Of a DNA stretch of 18,213 nt, positions 6,004 through 13,098 are shown piece after piece. The stretch spans positions 1 to 18,213 of the forward strand of contig JAKUNX010000024.1 of assembly GCA_022451835.1 (NCBI GenBank), in the 5' to 3' direction. The number at the start of each line of letters is the position of its first letter. The first letter of the stretch is position 1. This stretch comes from Candidatus Poseidoniaceae archaeon. GTDB taxonomy: Archaea > Thermoplasmatota > Poseidoniia > Poseidoniales > Poseidoniaceae. The position numbers and the translations under genes were made by a program. Under the pieces are notes generated by a model. The model had not been told where the DNA came from. It did not search any database and was given only the letters and a program-made list of their open reading frames with translations.

Positions 6004-7557
6004 ATGCTAACTCATGAGGTAAGTGTTGCTTTCAAGCCTCAAACAACAGTTACTGCCTTGGCAGTTTCAAAAGATGGCAATTTGCTTGCATGGTCTGAAA
6101 AAAATGGCTTAATTAATCTCTCAATCGATGGTAATAAGCCTAATTCTGTATCTATAGAAGGTATTGCTAAAGACTTATTCTTTCAAAATATTAATTTGAT
6201 TATAGGTGATGATAATTTTGGCTTAAAATGCCTTGATAAGCAGTGTGAATTGATTTGGGAATGTGAAATACCAGGCGGCTTATCGCTGATTGAAAAGTGT
6301 CAAGATTTCATTGCAGTAGTTGATAATCTAGGTAGATTGTCAATAGTTGACTATAATGGGAAAATAATCAATAATAATCTTGAATTTACTTCAATAATTA
6401 AATTGTTATCATCAAAAAATTGCGTGATAGTTGTCCAAGAAGATGGTTCAGTGCACTGTTTTGATGGTAAACAAGTAATTTGGAATAGACCCTCTCGTGG
6501 AGAAGTTGGCGAAGCAATAACTGCAGTGGGAATTGATTCTTTTGAGAATTTAATCATCGGTAGAGAAGGTTATGCCTTGGTCCCTGGAGATGAAGAAGCA
6601 TTAGAAATAGAGATCTGGGACGTATATCACAATAAACTAATTCTACGTGATGAAATAAAAAATAGATTGATTGTAACTGCTTCTAATTCAACAGACACAT
6701 ATCTTGGTTTTGACGATGGAGCAATCTATTCATTAGAAAGATTGGATGATGGTAAATACAATTTATCAGATAAAATTTTTGATTGTAAATATCCTGTTAA
6801 GACTCTAAATATTACCAATGATGCTGTAGTTGCAGGGTCTTGGTTCTATCTTCATGGAGTTACAAGTAGTGGCGATAATTGGATGGTTGAACACCAAGGA
6901 ATCATTCAATACTCAGCATATTGTATTGCCAAAAATACATTTTACTTTGCTGGTGATGATCAGAACGATTACACAGGTATTGAACCAATAGGAGTTATTG
7001 ATTTATCATTAAAATTATTGGAAAAAGATAAGGCTGAATTAACCTTATGGTTTGAATTTTCAGAACAGAATGATAAATTAAGCGCCGAAGAAATTTATTC
7101 AGATGATGATAAACTTGAGTCGTTGATTTCGATTGAAGAACAATCTCAATTGAAGTTTCATGGTGATGATTTGAACAATTTGTTAACAGCTCTAGAAGGG
7201 GATAATGAGAAATTAATTGATGATGGAAATAATGAAAAATTAGTTGGAGATAACTTATTACAAGAATTGTTAGATGAAGTACAAATAACAGATTTTCCGG
7301 TAGCTAATGCAGGAGAGGATTGTGTCTATAATTGTGGAGATGAAAATCATTCAATTGTTGTTCTTGATAGTGGCAACACAACCGGAGATAAGAGTAAGAT
7401 TGTAAGTTATTCTTGGATTGATGATACAGGTAAAGAGATTTCCAATCTTCCAAAACTTAGAGTTAAATTAGCCAGAGGGAAATATCGTTTTGAGCTTAGA
7501 ATAATCGATATTGATGGCAATTCGACTTTAGATTCAATCCAAGTGGAGGTGATCTAA
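6004..7557 (+). CDS. Cytosolic beta-propeller protein with C-terminal PKD-like domain
   Basis: This 517-residue protein has repeated WD40/PQQ-like blades from about 10 to 335; for example VTALAVSKDGNLLAW and a blade with 'VQEDGSVHCFDGKQVIW'. An acidic linker follows (about 345-430) with an internal near-repeat, GDNEKLIDDGNNEKLVGDN. Residues 431-517 are PKD-like: PVANAGEDC at the start, VLDSGNTT, and SYSWIDDTGKEIS, the usual Y-x-W signature. There is no signal peptide and no membrane segment, so it should stay in the cytoplasm. AGGTGG before ATG 6004 supports the start. It is followed one base later by the metallo-hydrolase gene, whose SD lies inside its last codons, so the two are co-translated. 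A scaffold or binding role is possible; no enzyme motif is visible. Confidence 0.75.
   Translation: MLTHEVSVAFKPQTTVTALAVSKDGNLLAWSEKNGLINLSIDGNKPNSVSIEGIAKDLFFQNINLIIGDDNFGLKCLDKQCELIWECEIPGGLSLIEKCQDFIAVVDNLGRLSIVDYNGKIINNNLEFTSIIKLLSSKNCVIVVQEDGSVHCFDGKQVIWNRPSRGEVGEAITAVGIDSFENLIIGREGYALVPGDEEALEIEIWDVYHNKLILRDEIKNRLIVTASNSTDTYLGFDDGAIYSLERLDDGKYNLSDKIFDCKYPVKTLNITNDAVVAGSWFYLHGVTSSGDNWMVEHQGIIQYSAYCIAKNTFYFAGDDQNDYTGIEPIGVIDLSLKLLEKDKAELTLWFEFSEQNDKLSAEEIYSDDDKLESLISIEEQSQLKFHGDDLNNLLTALEGDNEKLIDDGNNEKLVGDNLLQELLDEVQITDFPVANAGEDCVYNCGDENHSIVVLDSGNTTGDKSKIVSYSWIDDTGKEISNLPKLRVKLARGKYRFELRIIDIDGNSTLDSIQVEVI
7546..7555 (+). promoter_or_regulatory. Near-perfect ribosome binding site deciding a TTG start
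   Basis: GGAGGTGATC is complementary to the archaeal 16S rRNA 3' end over about nine bases. It sits inside the final codons of the beta-propeller gene, with 3-5 bases between it and the TTG at 7559. Without it the rare TTG start would be doubtful. Confidence 0.8.
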
Positions 7558-7558
7558 A

Positions 7559-8296
7559 TTGAAAAAAGATAACCTGTGGATAGAGTCATTTGTCGTCGGT
7601 GCATTATCAATGAGATGTTCTGTAATAACTGATTTATCTAGCGGAGATACTGTGATAATTGATGGGGGTGCAGAATCATCTCGAATTATTGATTGGATTA
7701 ACGGTTTCAGTGGACAAGGGCCTGACTGGTCTAATGGCCCTAAAAACCATCAAGAATTATCTCAACATGGAATTTCTAATCGTAATGTAATAGCTTTAGT
7801 AAATACTCATGCCCACTTTGATCACTCTGGAGAAATACCATATTTGCTTAATGAATATAATGTAAGTTGGTACTTACATAAAGATGATTTTTATCTGCAA
7901 AGTCTTGTCCAATCATCTGCTAGAAGGTGGGGCTTTGAGTTGCCAGAACCAGCAATTGCTGATGAGTTGTTGCACGATGGAATGGAATTGAAATTAGGTT
8001 CATTTACATTCAAAATACTTCATACACCTGGTCACACATTAGGAGGTTGTTGTATTTTAGTCGATGTTGAAGACGGTAACAGTCATATTTTCGTAGGCGA
8101 TACATTGTTTGCTGGTTCTGTTGGGCGAACAGACTTACCTAATTCAGGTGGCGATTTTGAATTACTTGCTAATTCAATAATTACGAAATTGTGGCCACTA
8201 GATCCATCAACAATTGTCCACCCAGGGCATGGGCCAAAAACTACAATTGGAACTGAAAAAACTTCAAACCCATTTGTCGGAGTAAGCAATCTTTAA
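7559..8296 (+). CDS. Metallo-beta-lactamase-fold hydrolase, YcbL/glyoxalase-II-like
   Basis: This 245-residue protein has the full metal site of the fold: THAHFDH (His84, His86, Asp88, His89), His159 in HTPGHT, Asp181 in VGDTLF and His224 in HPGHGP. The 'FAGSVGRTDLP' segment and the ending 'PGHGPKTTIGTEKTSNPF' match the YcbL-type branch of glyoxalase II-like thioesterases, close to E. coli YcbL. The likely reaction is hydrolysis of a thioester or similar small thiol adduct; the archaeal substrate is unknown, and persulfide dioxygenase activity cannot be excluded. Translation starts at TTG 7559 behind an excellent SD and only one base after the propeller stop. It converges with etfA, 17 bases away. 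Confidence 0.9.
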   Translation: MKKDNLWIESFVVGALSMRCSVITDLSSGDTVIIDGGAESSRIIDWINGFSGQGPDWSNGPKNHQELSQHGISNRNVIALVNTHAHFDHSGEIPYLLNEYNVSWYLHKDDFYLQSLVQSSARRWGFELPEPAIADELLHDGMELKLGSFTFKILHTPGHTLGGCCILVDVEDGNSHIFVGDTLFAGSVGRTDLPNSGGDFELLANSIITKLWPLDPSTIVHPGHGPKTTIGTEKTSNPFVGVSNL

Positions 8297-8313
8297 TTTG
8301 TAAATCAATCTAA

Positions 8314-9252
8314 TTAACCTAGTAAATTAGATAGTGAACTGCTAAGTATTGGGAGTGCTTCTTCCCAAGTAGCAACAATTCCATAATCTGCATGTTGGAA
8401 AATAGGTGCATCAGCATCTTTGTTAATCGCAACTATGTACTTTGATGATCTCATTCCAGCAAGATGCTGAATTGCACCGGAAATCCCAACAGCAATATAC
8501 AGATTAGGATTTACTGTTTTACCAGTTTGACCTACTTGCATTGAATGGGGAATTTCATCCCACGTATCGACAGCAGCTCTTGATGCACCAACTGCAGCAC
8601 CGAGTTTGTCAGCAATTTCTTCGAGATGGCTGAAGTTTCCGGGATTACCCATTCCTCTGCCACCGGAAATAATGATATTTGCTTCGGAAACATCCAATCT
8701 TTCTGAAGCTCTCTGAACCATTTCTTTGAGTGCGGTTGTAACGTTTCCTGATGTATCAATAACCTGAACTTCGCTACTTCCAGAGTTATCAGCAGGAGAA
8801 AACACATTTGCACGAACTGAAACAACAGCATCACTAGATAATTTGACACTTTGCAATGCCTTTCCAGAATAAACTGGACTTGTCAATACCGTTCCATCAT
8901 TGCTTATTTCAACAACATCTTGAACAACTGATATTGTTCTTCTAGCAGCAAGTCTTGCAGCTAAATCTTTTGATTGTGTAGAAGCAGAAGTGACTATAAT
9001 GCCACTTGGAGAAACAGCATCAAGTGCCTCTGCCCATGATGCAGCATCATAATTGGAGAAAACTCCAGATTTTGCTGCAATGATTTTTGATACTCCAGAT
9101 ATACTACTAGCATCATTTGCGATAGCCGAATCGTTGCATGGCACTACAAGGGTACAATTGGAACCCAATTGGTTTGCAGCGGTTACAAGTTCATTTGTTA
9201 TAGCACTAATTTTTCCTTTTGATAATTCTGCAATTACTATTGTATCTGACAT
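8314..9252 (-). CDS. etfA: Electron transfer flavoprotein, alpha subunit
   Basis: EtfA binds FAD and pairs with EtfB to carry electrons from acyl-CoA dehydrogenases to the respiratory chain. The C-terminal FAD domain is textbook: GGRGMGNPGNF, SRAAVDTW, QVGQTGKTVNPNLYIA, SGAIQHLAGM and NKDADAPIFQHADYG. The chosen ATG at 9252 gives 312 residues and lies 6 bases after GAGGTG, which overlaps the etfB stop. A GTG at 9259-9261 would fall on that SD and was rejected. The partner etfB is immediately upstream, and a glutaryl-CoA dehydrogenase lies 4 kb away on the other strand, a plausible electron donor. No ETF:quinone oxidoreductase is in the window. Confidence 0.95.
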   Translation of the reverse strand: MSDTIVIAELSKGKISAITNELVTAANQLGSNCTLVVPCNDSAIANDASSISGVSKIIAAKSGVFSNYDAASWAEALDAVSPSGIIVTSASTQSKDLAARLAARRTISVVQDVVEISNDGTVLTSPVYSGKALQSVKLSSDAVVSVRANVFSPADNSGSSEVQVIDTSGNVTTALKEMVQRASERLDVSEANIIISGGRGMGNPGNFSHLEEIADKLGAAVGASRAAVDTWDEIPHSMQVGQTGKTVNPNLYIAVGISGAIQHLAGMRSSKYIVAINKDADAPIFQHADYGIVATWEEALPILSSSLSNLLG

Positions 9253-9262
9253 TTTTTTCACC

Positions 9263-10000
9263 TCAAATTATGTTTGCCTCATCCCTAAGTAGTTGAGCAA
9301 CTGTTTCGGCTGACGCTGCACCTTCGAATTTTTTGCCTGCCGGTTTTGCTGGCGGCATAACTTGAGAAACAATAGTTACAGAAGCAGCAGGAGGGCTTAC
9401 TGACTTAACTTCAACCTGTGCCTTTTTCGCCATCATGATTCCTTTTACATTTGATTTTCTAACTTTTGTTGCACCTTTGTCACAACTTACAACAGCTGGT
9501 AGGTTGACTGAAATTATGGCATTACCACCCTCTGCAGGTGATGTGACTGTAAGACCATTTTCGAATTTAATATCAATGATATTTGACACGGAACACCAAC
9601 CAAGTCTTTCAGCAATTCCTGGCCCAGTTGAACCAGCACCGGTATCAGCAGCAGATTTTCCGCAATATACTACATCATAGCCCCCAGATGATATTTCACT
9701 GGCAAGTACAGATTGTAAACCATTTGAGTCCATAAATCCATCATAATCCAATCTTACTATGTTATCTACTCCTAAGGCTTTTACACCTTTCAAAACCTTA
9801 TCAGCACCAGATCCTCCTAATGTTATAGCAGTAACAGTACCGCCACTGGAATCCTTGTGTTGTAATGCATTTTCTACTGCAAACTCATCGTATGGACTAA
9901 TATCCATTTTTACACTTGATAAGTCTACCCTGTCTCCCGTTATTTGTATTTTAGAATTACTATCTGGAACTTGTTTAACCAATACAGCAATATTTACCAT
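9263..10000 (-). CDS. etfB: Electron transfer flavoprotein, beta subunit
   Basis: EtfB is the AMP-binding partner of EtfA. The 245-residue protein opens MVNIAVLVKQVPDSNSKI, as the family does. It shows ISPYDEFAVENAL, the adenine-nucleotide-loop region 'CGKSAADTGAGSTGPGIAERLG' (pattern GKxAADxxxGxTGPxIAExLG) and the C-terminal Pro/Ala-rich 'VMPPAKPAGKKFEG' arm that embraces EtfA. The ATG at 10000 follows GGTGAT with 3 bases between; an upstream in-frame extension to 10072 lacks the family sequence. The gene lies about 83 bases after tyrS and shares its stop with the etfA ribosome binding site, so etfBA are coupled. Whether it belongs to a bifurcating or a classical ETF cannot be settled by eye; the absence of partner genes favours classical. 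Confidence 0.95.
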   Translation of the reverse strand: MVNIAVLVKQVPDSNSKIQITGDRVDLSSVKMDISPYDEFAVENALQHKDSSGGTVTAITLGGSGADKVLKGVKALGVDNIVRLDYDGFMDSNGLQSVLASEISSGGYDVVYCGKSAADTGAGSTGPGIAERLGWCSVSNIIDIKFENGLTVTSPAEGGNAIISVNLPAVVSCDKGATKVRKSNVKGIMMAKKAQVEVKSVSPPAASVTIVSQVMPPAKPAGKKFEGAASAETVAQLLRDEANII

Positions 10001-10083
10001 TGTATCACCAACAAGTAATCGTAGAGAATTAGATTGATGAACATTTGTATTCAAGAATTGGTGCAAAAGCAATGAATTGGAAG

Positions 10084-11235
10084 TTATTTTTTACTTACTA
10101 TTTGATTAACCATTTCAAGTAATTCAGGGCTATTTTCAAAGTGCTGTGCAACTTTTTCCAACCCACGAGAAATGCCATCCGCAACACCTAGTTTAGCATC
10201 CAATGGGTGTAGAGTTCCATTCATTACAGCCTGCTTAAATTCATTCAAATCAGTCCATGTTGATGGTTCACCGAATTTCGGGTTTGGTGTGACAATTATT
10301 TCACCGAATTCAGGCAAAATTACATGTTCTGCAAGTTCATAAATTGGTGAATTTTCATCATCTGGATTTAGATAAGCATGCTTTTGCATTTTCTTTCGTA
10401 ATTTTTTTGGCTCATCATGAATTAATATGGCACCTCCAGGGTCGGATTTGCTCATTTTATGGTCAAAACTTTCCATCCTTGAACCACTTGCCTTCAATGA
10501 AGAGATAATTGGAGTGTGTAAGCAAGTAGCCTTTCTCCAACCATACTTGCTAGCTACATCGCGCATGAACATATGGGCTTTTCTTTGATCCATTCCTCCA
10601 ATTGCAATATCTATGTTTAATTCAAAGATATCACTGGCTTGCATTGCTGGATAGAAAAACTTCGACAAATCGTGGTCTGAAGAAGCCTCATCTCTACCCA
10701 TAATCGTGAAAGTTTTTCTAACCATGGCTAGTGTTGCTCCTTTTGAACACCTTAGAACTCTGGCCCAGTAGTTTCCACTATCCATAAGTTCAGATGCATA
10801 ATAGAATCTTAATTCACCTGGTCCATCTCCTTCTGGAGGGTAGTCTAAAAGTGCTCTAAATGTTTCTTCCATATATCGTGCAGTAAGTTGAATATTTTCC
10901 ATACTACCATTGAATTTATCATTTATCCAAGCGTGCCAATCAGCAAGGAAAACCAACACATTGACATCAGCCTCTAACATTCTTTTCAATTGAAGAGAGA
11001 GAACTTTCCATCCAATGTGCGCTTTCCCCGATGGTTCAAAACCCACATAGCATCTCAGAACGCCGTCACCACCAGCACTAACTCCATCAGCAACACAATC
11101 AACTAGGTAATCTAGGCCGACAGTTTCTTCAACTGAACCAACAATCTTGTGAATTCGCTCTATTTGTGATTCATTTAATTCCTTTATTCGAGGACATCTT
11201 TCTTGATATTGAATCATCATTTGTTCAATATCCAT
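10084..11235 (-). CDS. tyrS: Tyrosyl-tRNA synthetase, archaeal/eukaryal type
   Basis: This class I synthetase charges tRNA-Tyr. The 383-residue protein has an N-terminal helical extension (about 55 residues) and then the catalytic Rossmann domain. Residues corresponding to the M. jannaschii tyrosine pocket are present: Tyr63 in YVGFEPSG, and Tyr195, Gln199 and Asp202 in FYPAMQASD. The KMSKS loop is intact (260-264), and GGMDQRKAHM is diagnostic of the archaeal enzyme rather than TrpRS. The HIGH-like motif reads HIGW (73-76), with the last His replaced. GAGGTGAT lies 5 bases before ATG 11235 and overlaps the stop of the upstream small gene, indicating co-transcription. The downstream etfBA pair is 83 bases on. 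Confidence 0.95.
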   Translation of the reverse strand: MDIEQMMIQYQERCPRIKELNESQIERIHKIVGSVEETVGLDYLVDCVADGVSAGGDGVLRCYVGFEPSGKAHIGWKVLSLQLKRMLEADVNVLVFLADWHAWINDKFNGSMENIQLTARYMEETFRALLDYPPEGDGPGELRFYYASELMDSGNYWARVLRCSKGATLAMVRKTFTIMGRDEASSDHDLSKFFYPAMQASDIFELNIDIAIGGMDQRKAHMFMRDVASKYGWRKATCLHTPIISSLKASGSRMESFDHKMSKSDPGGAILIHDEPKKLRKKMQKHAYLNPDDENSPIYELAEHVILPEFGEIIVTPNPKFGEPSTWTDLNEFKQAVMNGTLHPLDAKLGVADGISRGLEKVAQHFENSPELLEMVNQIVSKK

Positions 11236-11246
11236 AATCTATCACC

Positions 11247-11771
11247 TCAAAATAAATCATTGAGTTTCTTTACCTTGCCTTCTGATGGCGCATCGCCATT
11301 TTCAATCATTGATTCTAATTCTGCGATCATTGCCAAAGCCTTTTCTTTAATTTCATCGGTCAATTTAGTACTCATTTGCATTGACTTGTGAGCCATCTTG
11401 ATTGCCGATTTTGCTTTAGAGAATTTCTTTGCTTCCTCTTTGGCTTTGTCGCCTCTTTGCTTGGCATTATATCCTGTTGCTTCATCCAAGAATCCCGACC
11501 AGCGCTTTCTTGACTCCATGGCTTGTTCTCTTCCACCTTCTGCATTCAAGAATTCTCCTAGAGCATCACCTTTCAGTTGTTCAACATCAACAACCAATTT
11601 TCCTTCACTATCAAAGTGACCTTGAACTTTGGTTAGAATCCCAAATGAGGCAACAAATACTCCTTCTGAGTTGGCATTTACACCATCAAAATATTCTGTT
11701 GCTAATTTAGCTAGCCCTGCATTTCCACCGATCTGTTTAACAATTCCGCGCTTTACTGAGAATTTCTCCAT
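11247..11771 (-). CDS. Small lysine-rich protein, DUF5611-like
   Basis: The 174-residue protein has an N-terminal alpha/beta segment (about 1-75, beginning MEKFSVKRGIVKQ and containing SFGILTKVQG) that resembles the small archaeal DUF5611 family from memory; this was not confirmed by search. The rest is a charged helical stretch, including GYNAKQRGDKAKEEAKK and two amphipathic helices, suggesting a coiled coil or RNA/protein contact. No enzyme motif was seen. ATG 11771 has no SD, but CTTATGTTTA at 11800-11791 is TATA-like and centred about 25 bases upstream, so leaderless initiation is likely. It is the first gene of the unit that continues with tyrS and etfBA; its stop overlaps the tyrS ribosome binding site. 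A translation-linked role is only a guess. Confidence 0.7.
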   Translation of the reverse strand: MEKFSVKRGIVKQIGGNAGLAKLATEYFDGVNANSEGVFVASFGILTKVQGHFDSEGKLVVDVEQLKGDALGEFLNAEGGREQAMESRKRWSGFLDEATGYNAKQRGDKAKEEAKKFSKAKSAIKMAHKSMQMSTKLTDEIKEKALAMIAELESMIENGDAPSEGKVKKLNDLF

Positions 11772-11790
11772 GAGCAGGCCAAAACACCAT

Positions 11791-11800
11791 TAAACATAAG
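11791..11800 (-). promoter_or_regulatory. TATA-like box for the DUF5611-like/tyrS/etfBA unit
   Basis: CTTATGTTTA on the minus strand is centred about 25 bases before the ATG at 11771, the spacing expected for a leaderless archaeal transcript. No other strong box lies in the gap toward the divergent gene at 11860. Confidence 0.45.
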
Positions 11801-11859
11801 GCTCACCGTCAAAAAAGGCTAAAGAGAAATATTTTGATTAAGCACTTTGTGGAGTAGTT

Positions 11860-13056
11860 GTGCGAGTCAATTACGTTTTGCCAATTTCACTGATAATGAT
11901 TCTGTTACTCCCTATTGTAATTGCTGAGAGCAAACAAGTAGATTTGTCTTTAGAATCATCTATCGCAAATTATGATCTAGGTATTTCCACAGCCGCAGTT
12001 TCTCCTGATGGAGAATCAGTATTATTGGTTGGCAATGAGGGATATGCGCATTTAATTTCAGCAAAAAATGCTGGTGACCGTTCCCTAGATGTAGAATTGA
12101 ATAGTGCAAGAGAACACGATTTTAATGATGTATCTTGGCATCCGAGAAGTGAAGCAGCATTGATTGCGGGAGACTTTGGGACGGCAATGCGGTATGAGAA
12201 AATCGATCATAGTGTCACTATTGTCAATGGTACCGGAGCAATTCTTGGTAGAGATTTGAGTGTAGTTGAATGGCGCAGTGCAGGAGATTATGCTTATTTC
12301 GCGGCAAAGGATGGTGAGGTTTGGCGCTTTTCAGAAGGAACAGGTTTCATGAGTCTTGGCAACAATGCAAATTCTGAGATAACTGGAATTTCATGCCATA
12401 TGAACTATGATATTTGTGTTGTTTCCACTCTTTCAAGTGGCTTGGGGGTAATTGGTGCAACTCATAACTTAACATGGATAAGCGGAACCAAAACTGATAC
12501 TTGGATTGATATTGATTGCCCAGATGCTCAATTAAACGAATGTGTTGCTTTCGGTAGCGGTCTTAGAATGATTTCGATTCTGCTAAATACCGTAGACCAT
12601 ACTAAATCTTCAGTTGGAGATATGGTGGAATATAGAACTCTAGAGGGTGATTTTATTGCTTCATCAAGAGGTTATTCTAGTTCTTCTATTATCTATCTTG
12701 CACCTTCTGCAACGGTTAGATATGACTCTATTAACGATATAGCCAAAGTTCAAATCTCATCAAACCAGTTCAGTGATTGGGATTCAGTCATCTCGGGTAG
12801 ACAGATTTCTTATGTTTGGGAAAACGATTTCAACAACGGTTTTCTCTTAACATCCAACGGTAATGTTATTTCGTTCGAACCCAATCAAATTGAGATTGAC
12901 AATAGTATGATGACAACAATAATTCTAGTGGCTGTATCTGTTTCTGTGCCAGGAGTAATTTTGGGATTAATCTACATGAATAGTCCTTTTTTGCAAAGAA
13001 AATATAATCAGTTAAGGAGGAAAATTAAGAAACGACCTTCTTCTAAACGTAGTTAG
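11860..13056 (+). CDS. Secreted, membrane-anchored beta-propeller-like protein
   Basis: This 398-residue protein has an N-terminal signal peptide (about 1-23, core LPISLIMILLLPIVIA), an external region of WD40-like repeats (for example ISTAAVSPDGESVLLVG and DVSWHPRSEAALIAGD) and one C-terminal membrane segment (about 352-373). A basic tail follows, rich in Lys/Arg (QLRRKIKKRPSSKRS), which would be cytosolic. This gives an outside-facing propeller held in the membrane. The start is a GTG at 11860 with GGAG 5 bases before it, and an A/T box (AATATTTT, about 11828) that would suit a start near 11857. No enzymatic motif is visible. It resembles the cytosolic propeller at 6004-7557 in blade style but not in location or domain ending. 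Confidence 0.75.
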   Translation: MRVNYVLPISLIMILLLPIVIAESKQVDLSLESSIANYDLGISTAAVSPDGESVLLVGNEGYAHLISAKNAGDRSLDVELNSAREHDFNDVSWHPRSEAALIAGDFGTAMRYEKIDHSVTIVNGTGAILGRDLSVVEWRSAGDYAYFAAKDGEVWRFSEGTGFMSLGNNANSEITGISCHMNYDICVVSTLSSGLGVIGATHNLTWISGTKTDTWIDIDCPDAQLNECVAFGSGLRMISILLNTVDHTKSSVGDMVEYRTLEGDFIASSRGYSSSSIIYLAPSATVRYDSINDIAKVQISSNQFSDWDSVISGRQISYVWENDFNNGFLLTSNGNVISFEPNQIEIDNSMMTTIILVAVSVSVPGVILGLIYMNSPFLQRKYNQLRRKIKKRPSSKRS

Positions 13057-13074
13057 GTTATTGAAGCGCCTATG

Positions 13075-13092
13075 TCCCCGTAGAACTGGGGA
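13075..13092 (+). promoter_or_regulatory. Inverted repeat covering the ribosome binding site of the glutaryl-CoA dehydrogenase gene
   Basis: TCCCC (13075-13079) and GGGGA (13088-13092) form a perfect 5-bp inverted repeat, extendable by one G·U pair, with a 6-base loop. The right arm is the SD sequence, 6 bases before ATG 13099. In mRNA it could mask translation initiation; as it also follows the propeller gene by 18 bases it might act in termination, but no T-tract follows. Confidence 0.45.
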
Positions 13093-13098
13093 GAACAC

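Noticed and set aside
8532..8849. A 105-codon minus-strand open frame inside etfA
   Set aside because: It is a shadow in another frame of the clear etfA coding sequence.
9253..9261. GTG start of etfA three codons upstream
   Set aside because: The GTG is part of the GAGGTG ribosome binding site serving ATG 9252.
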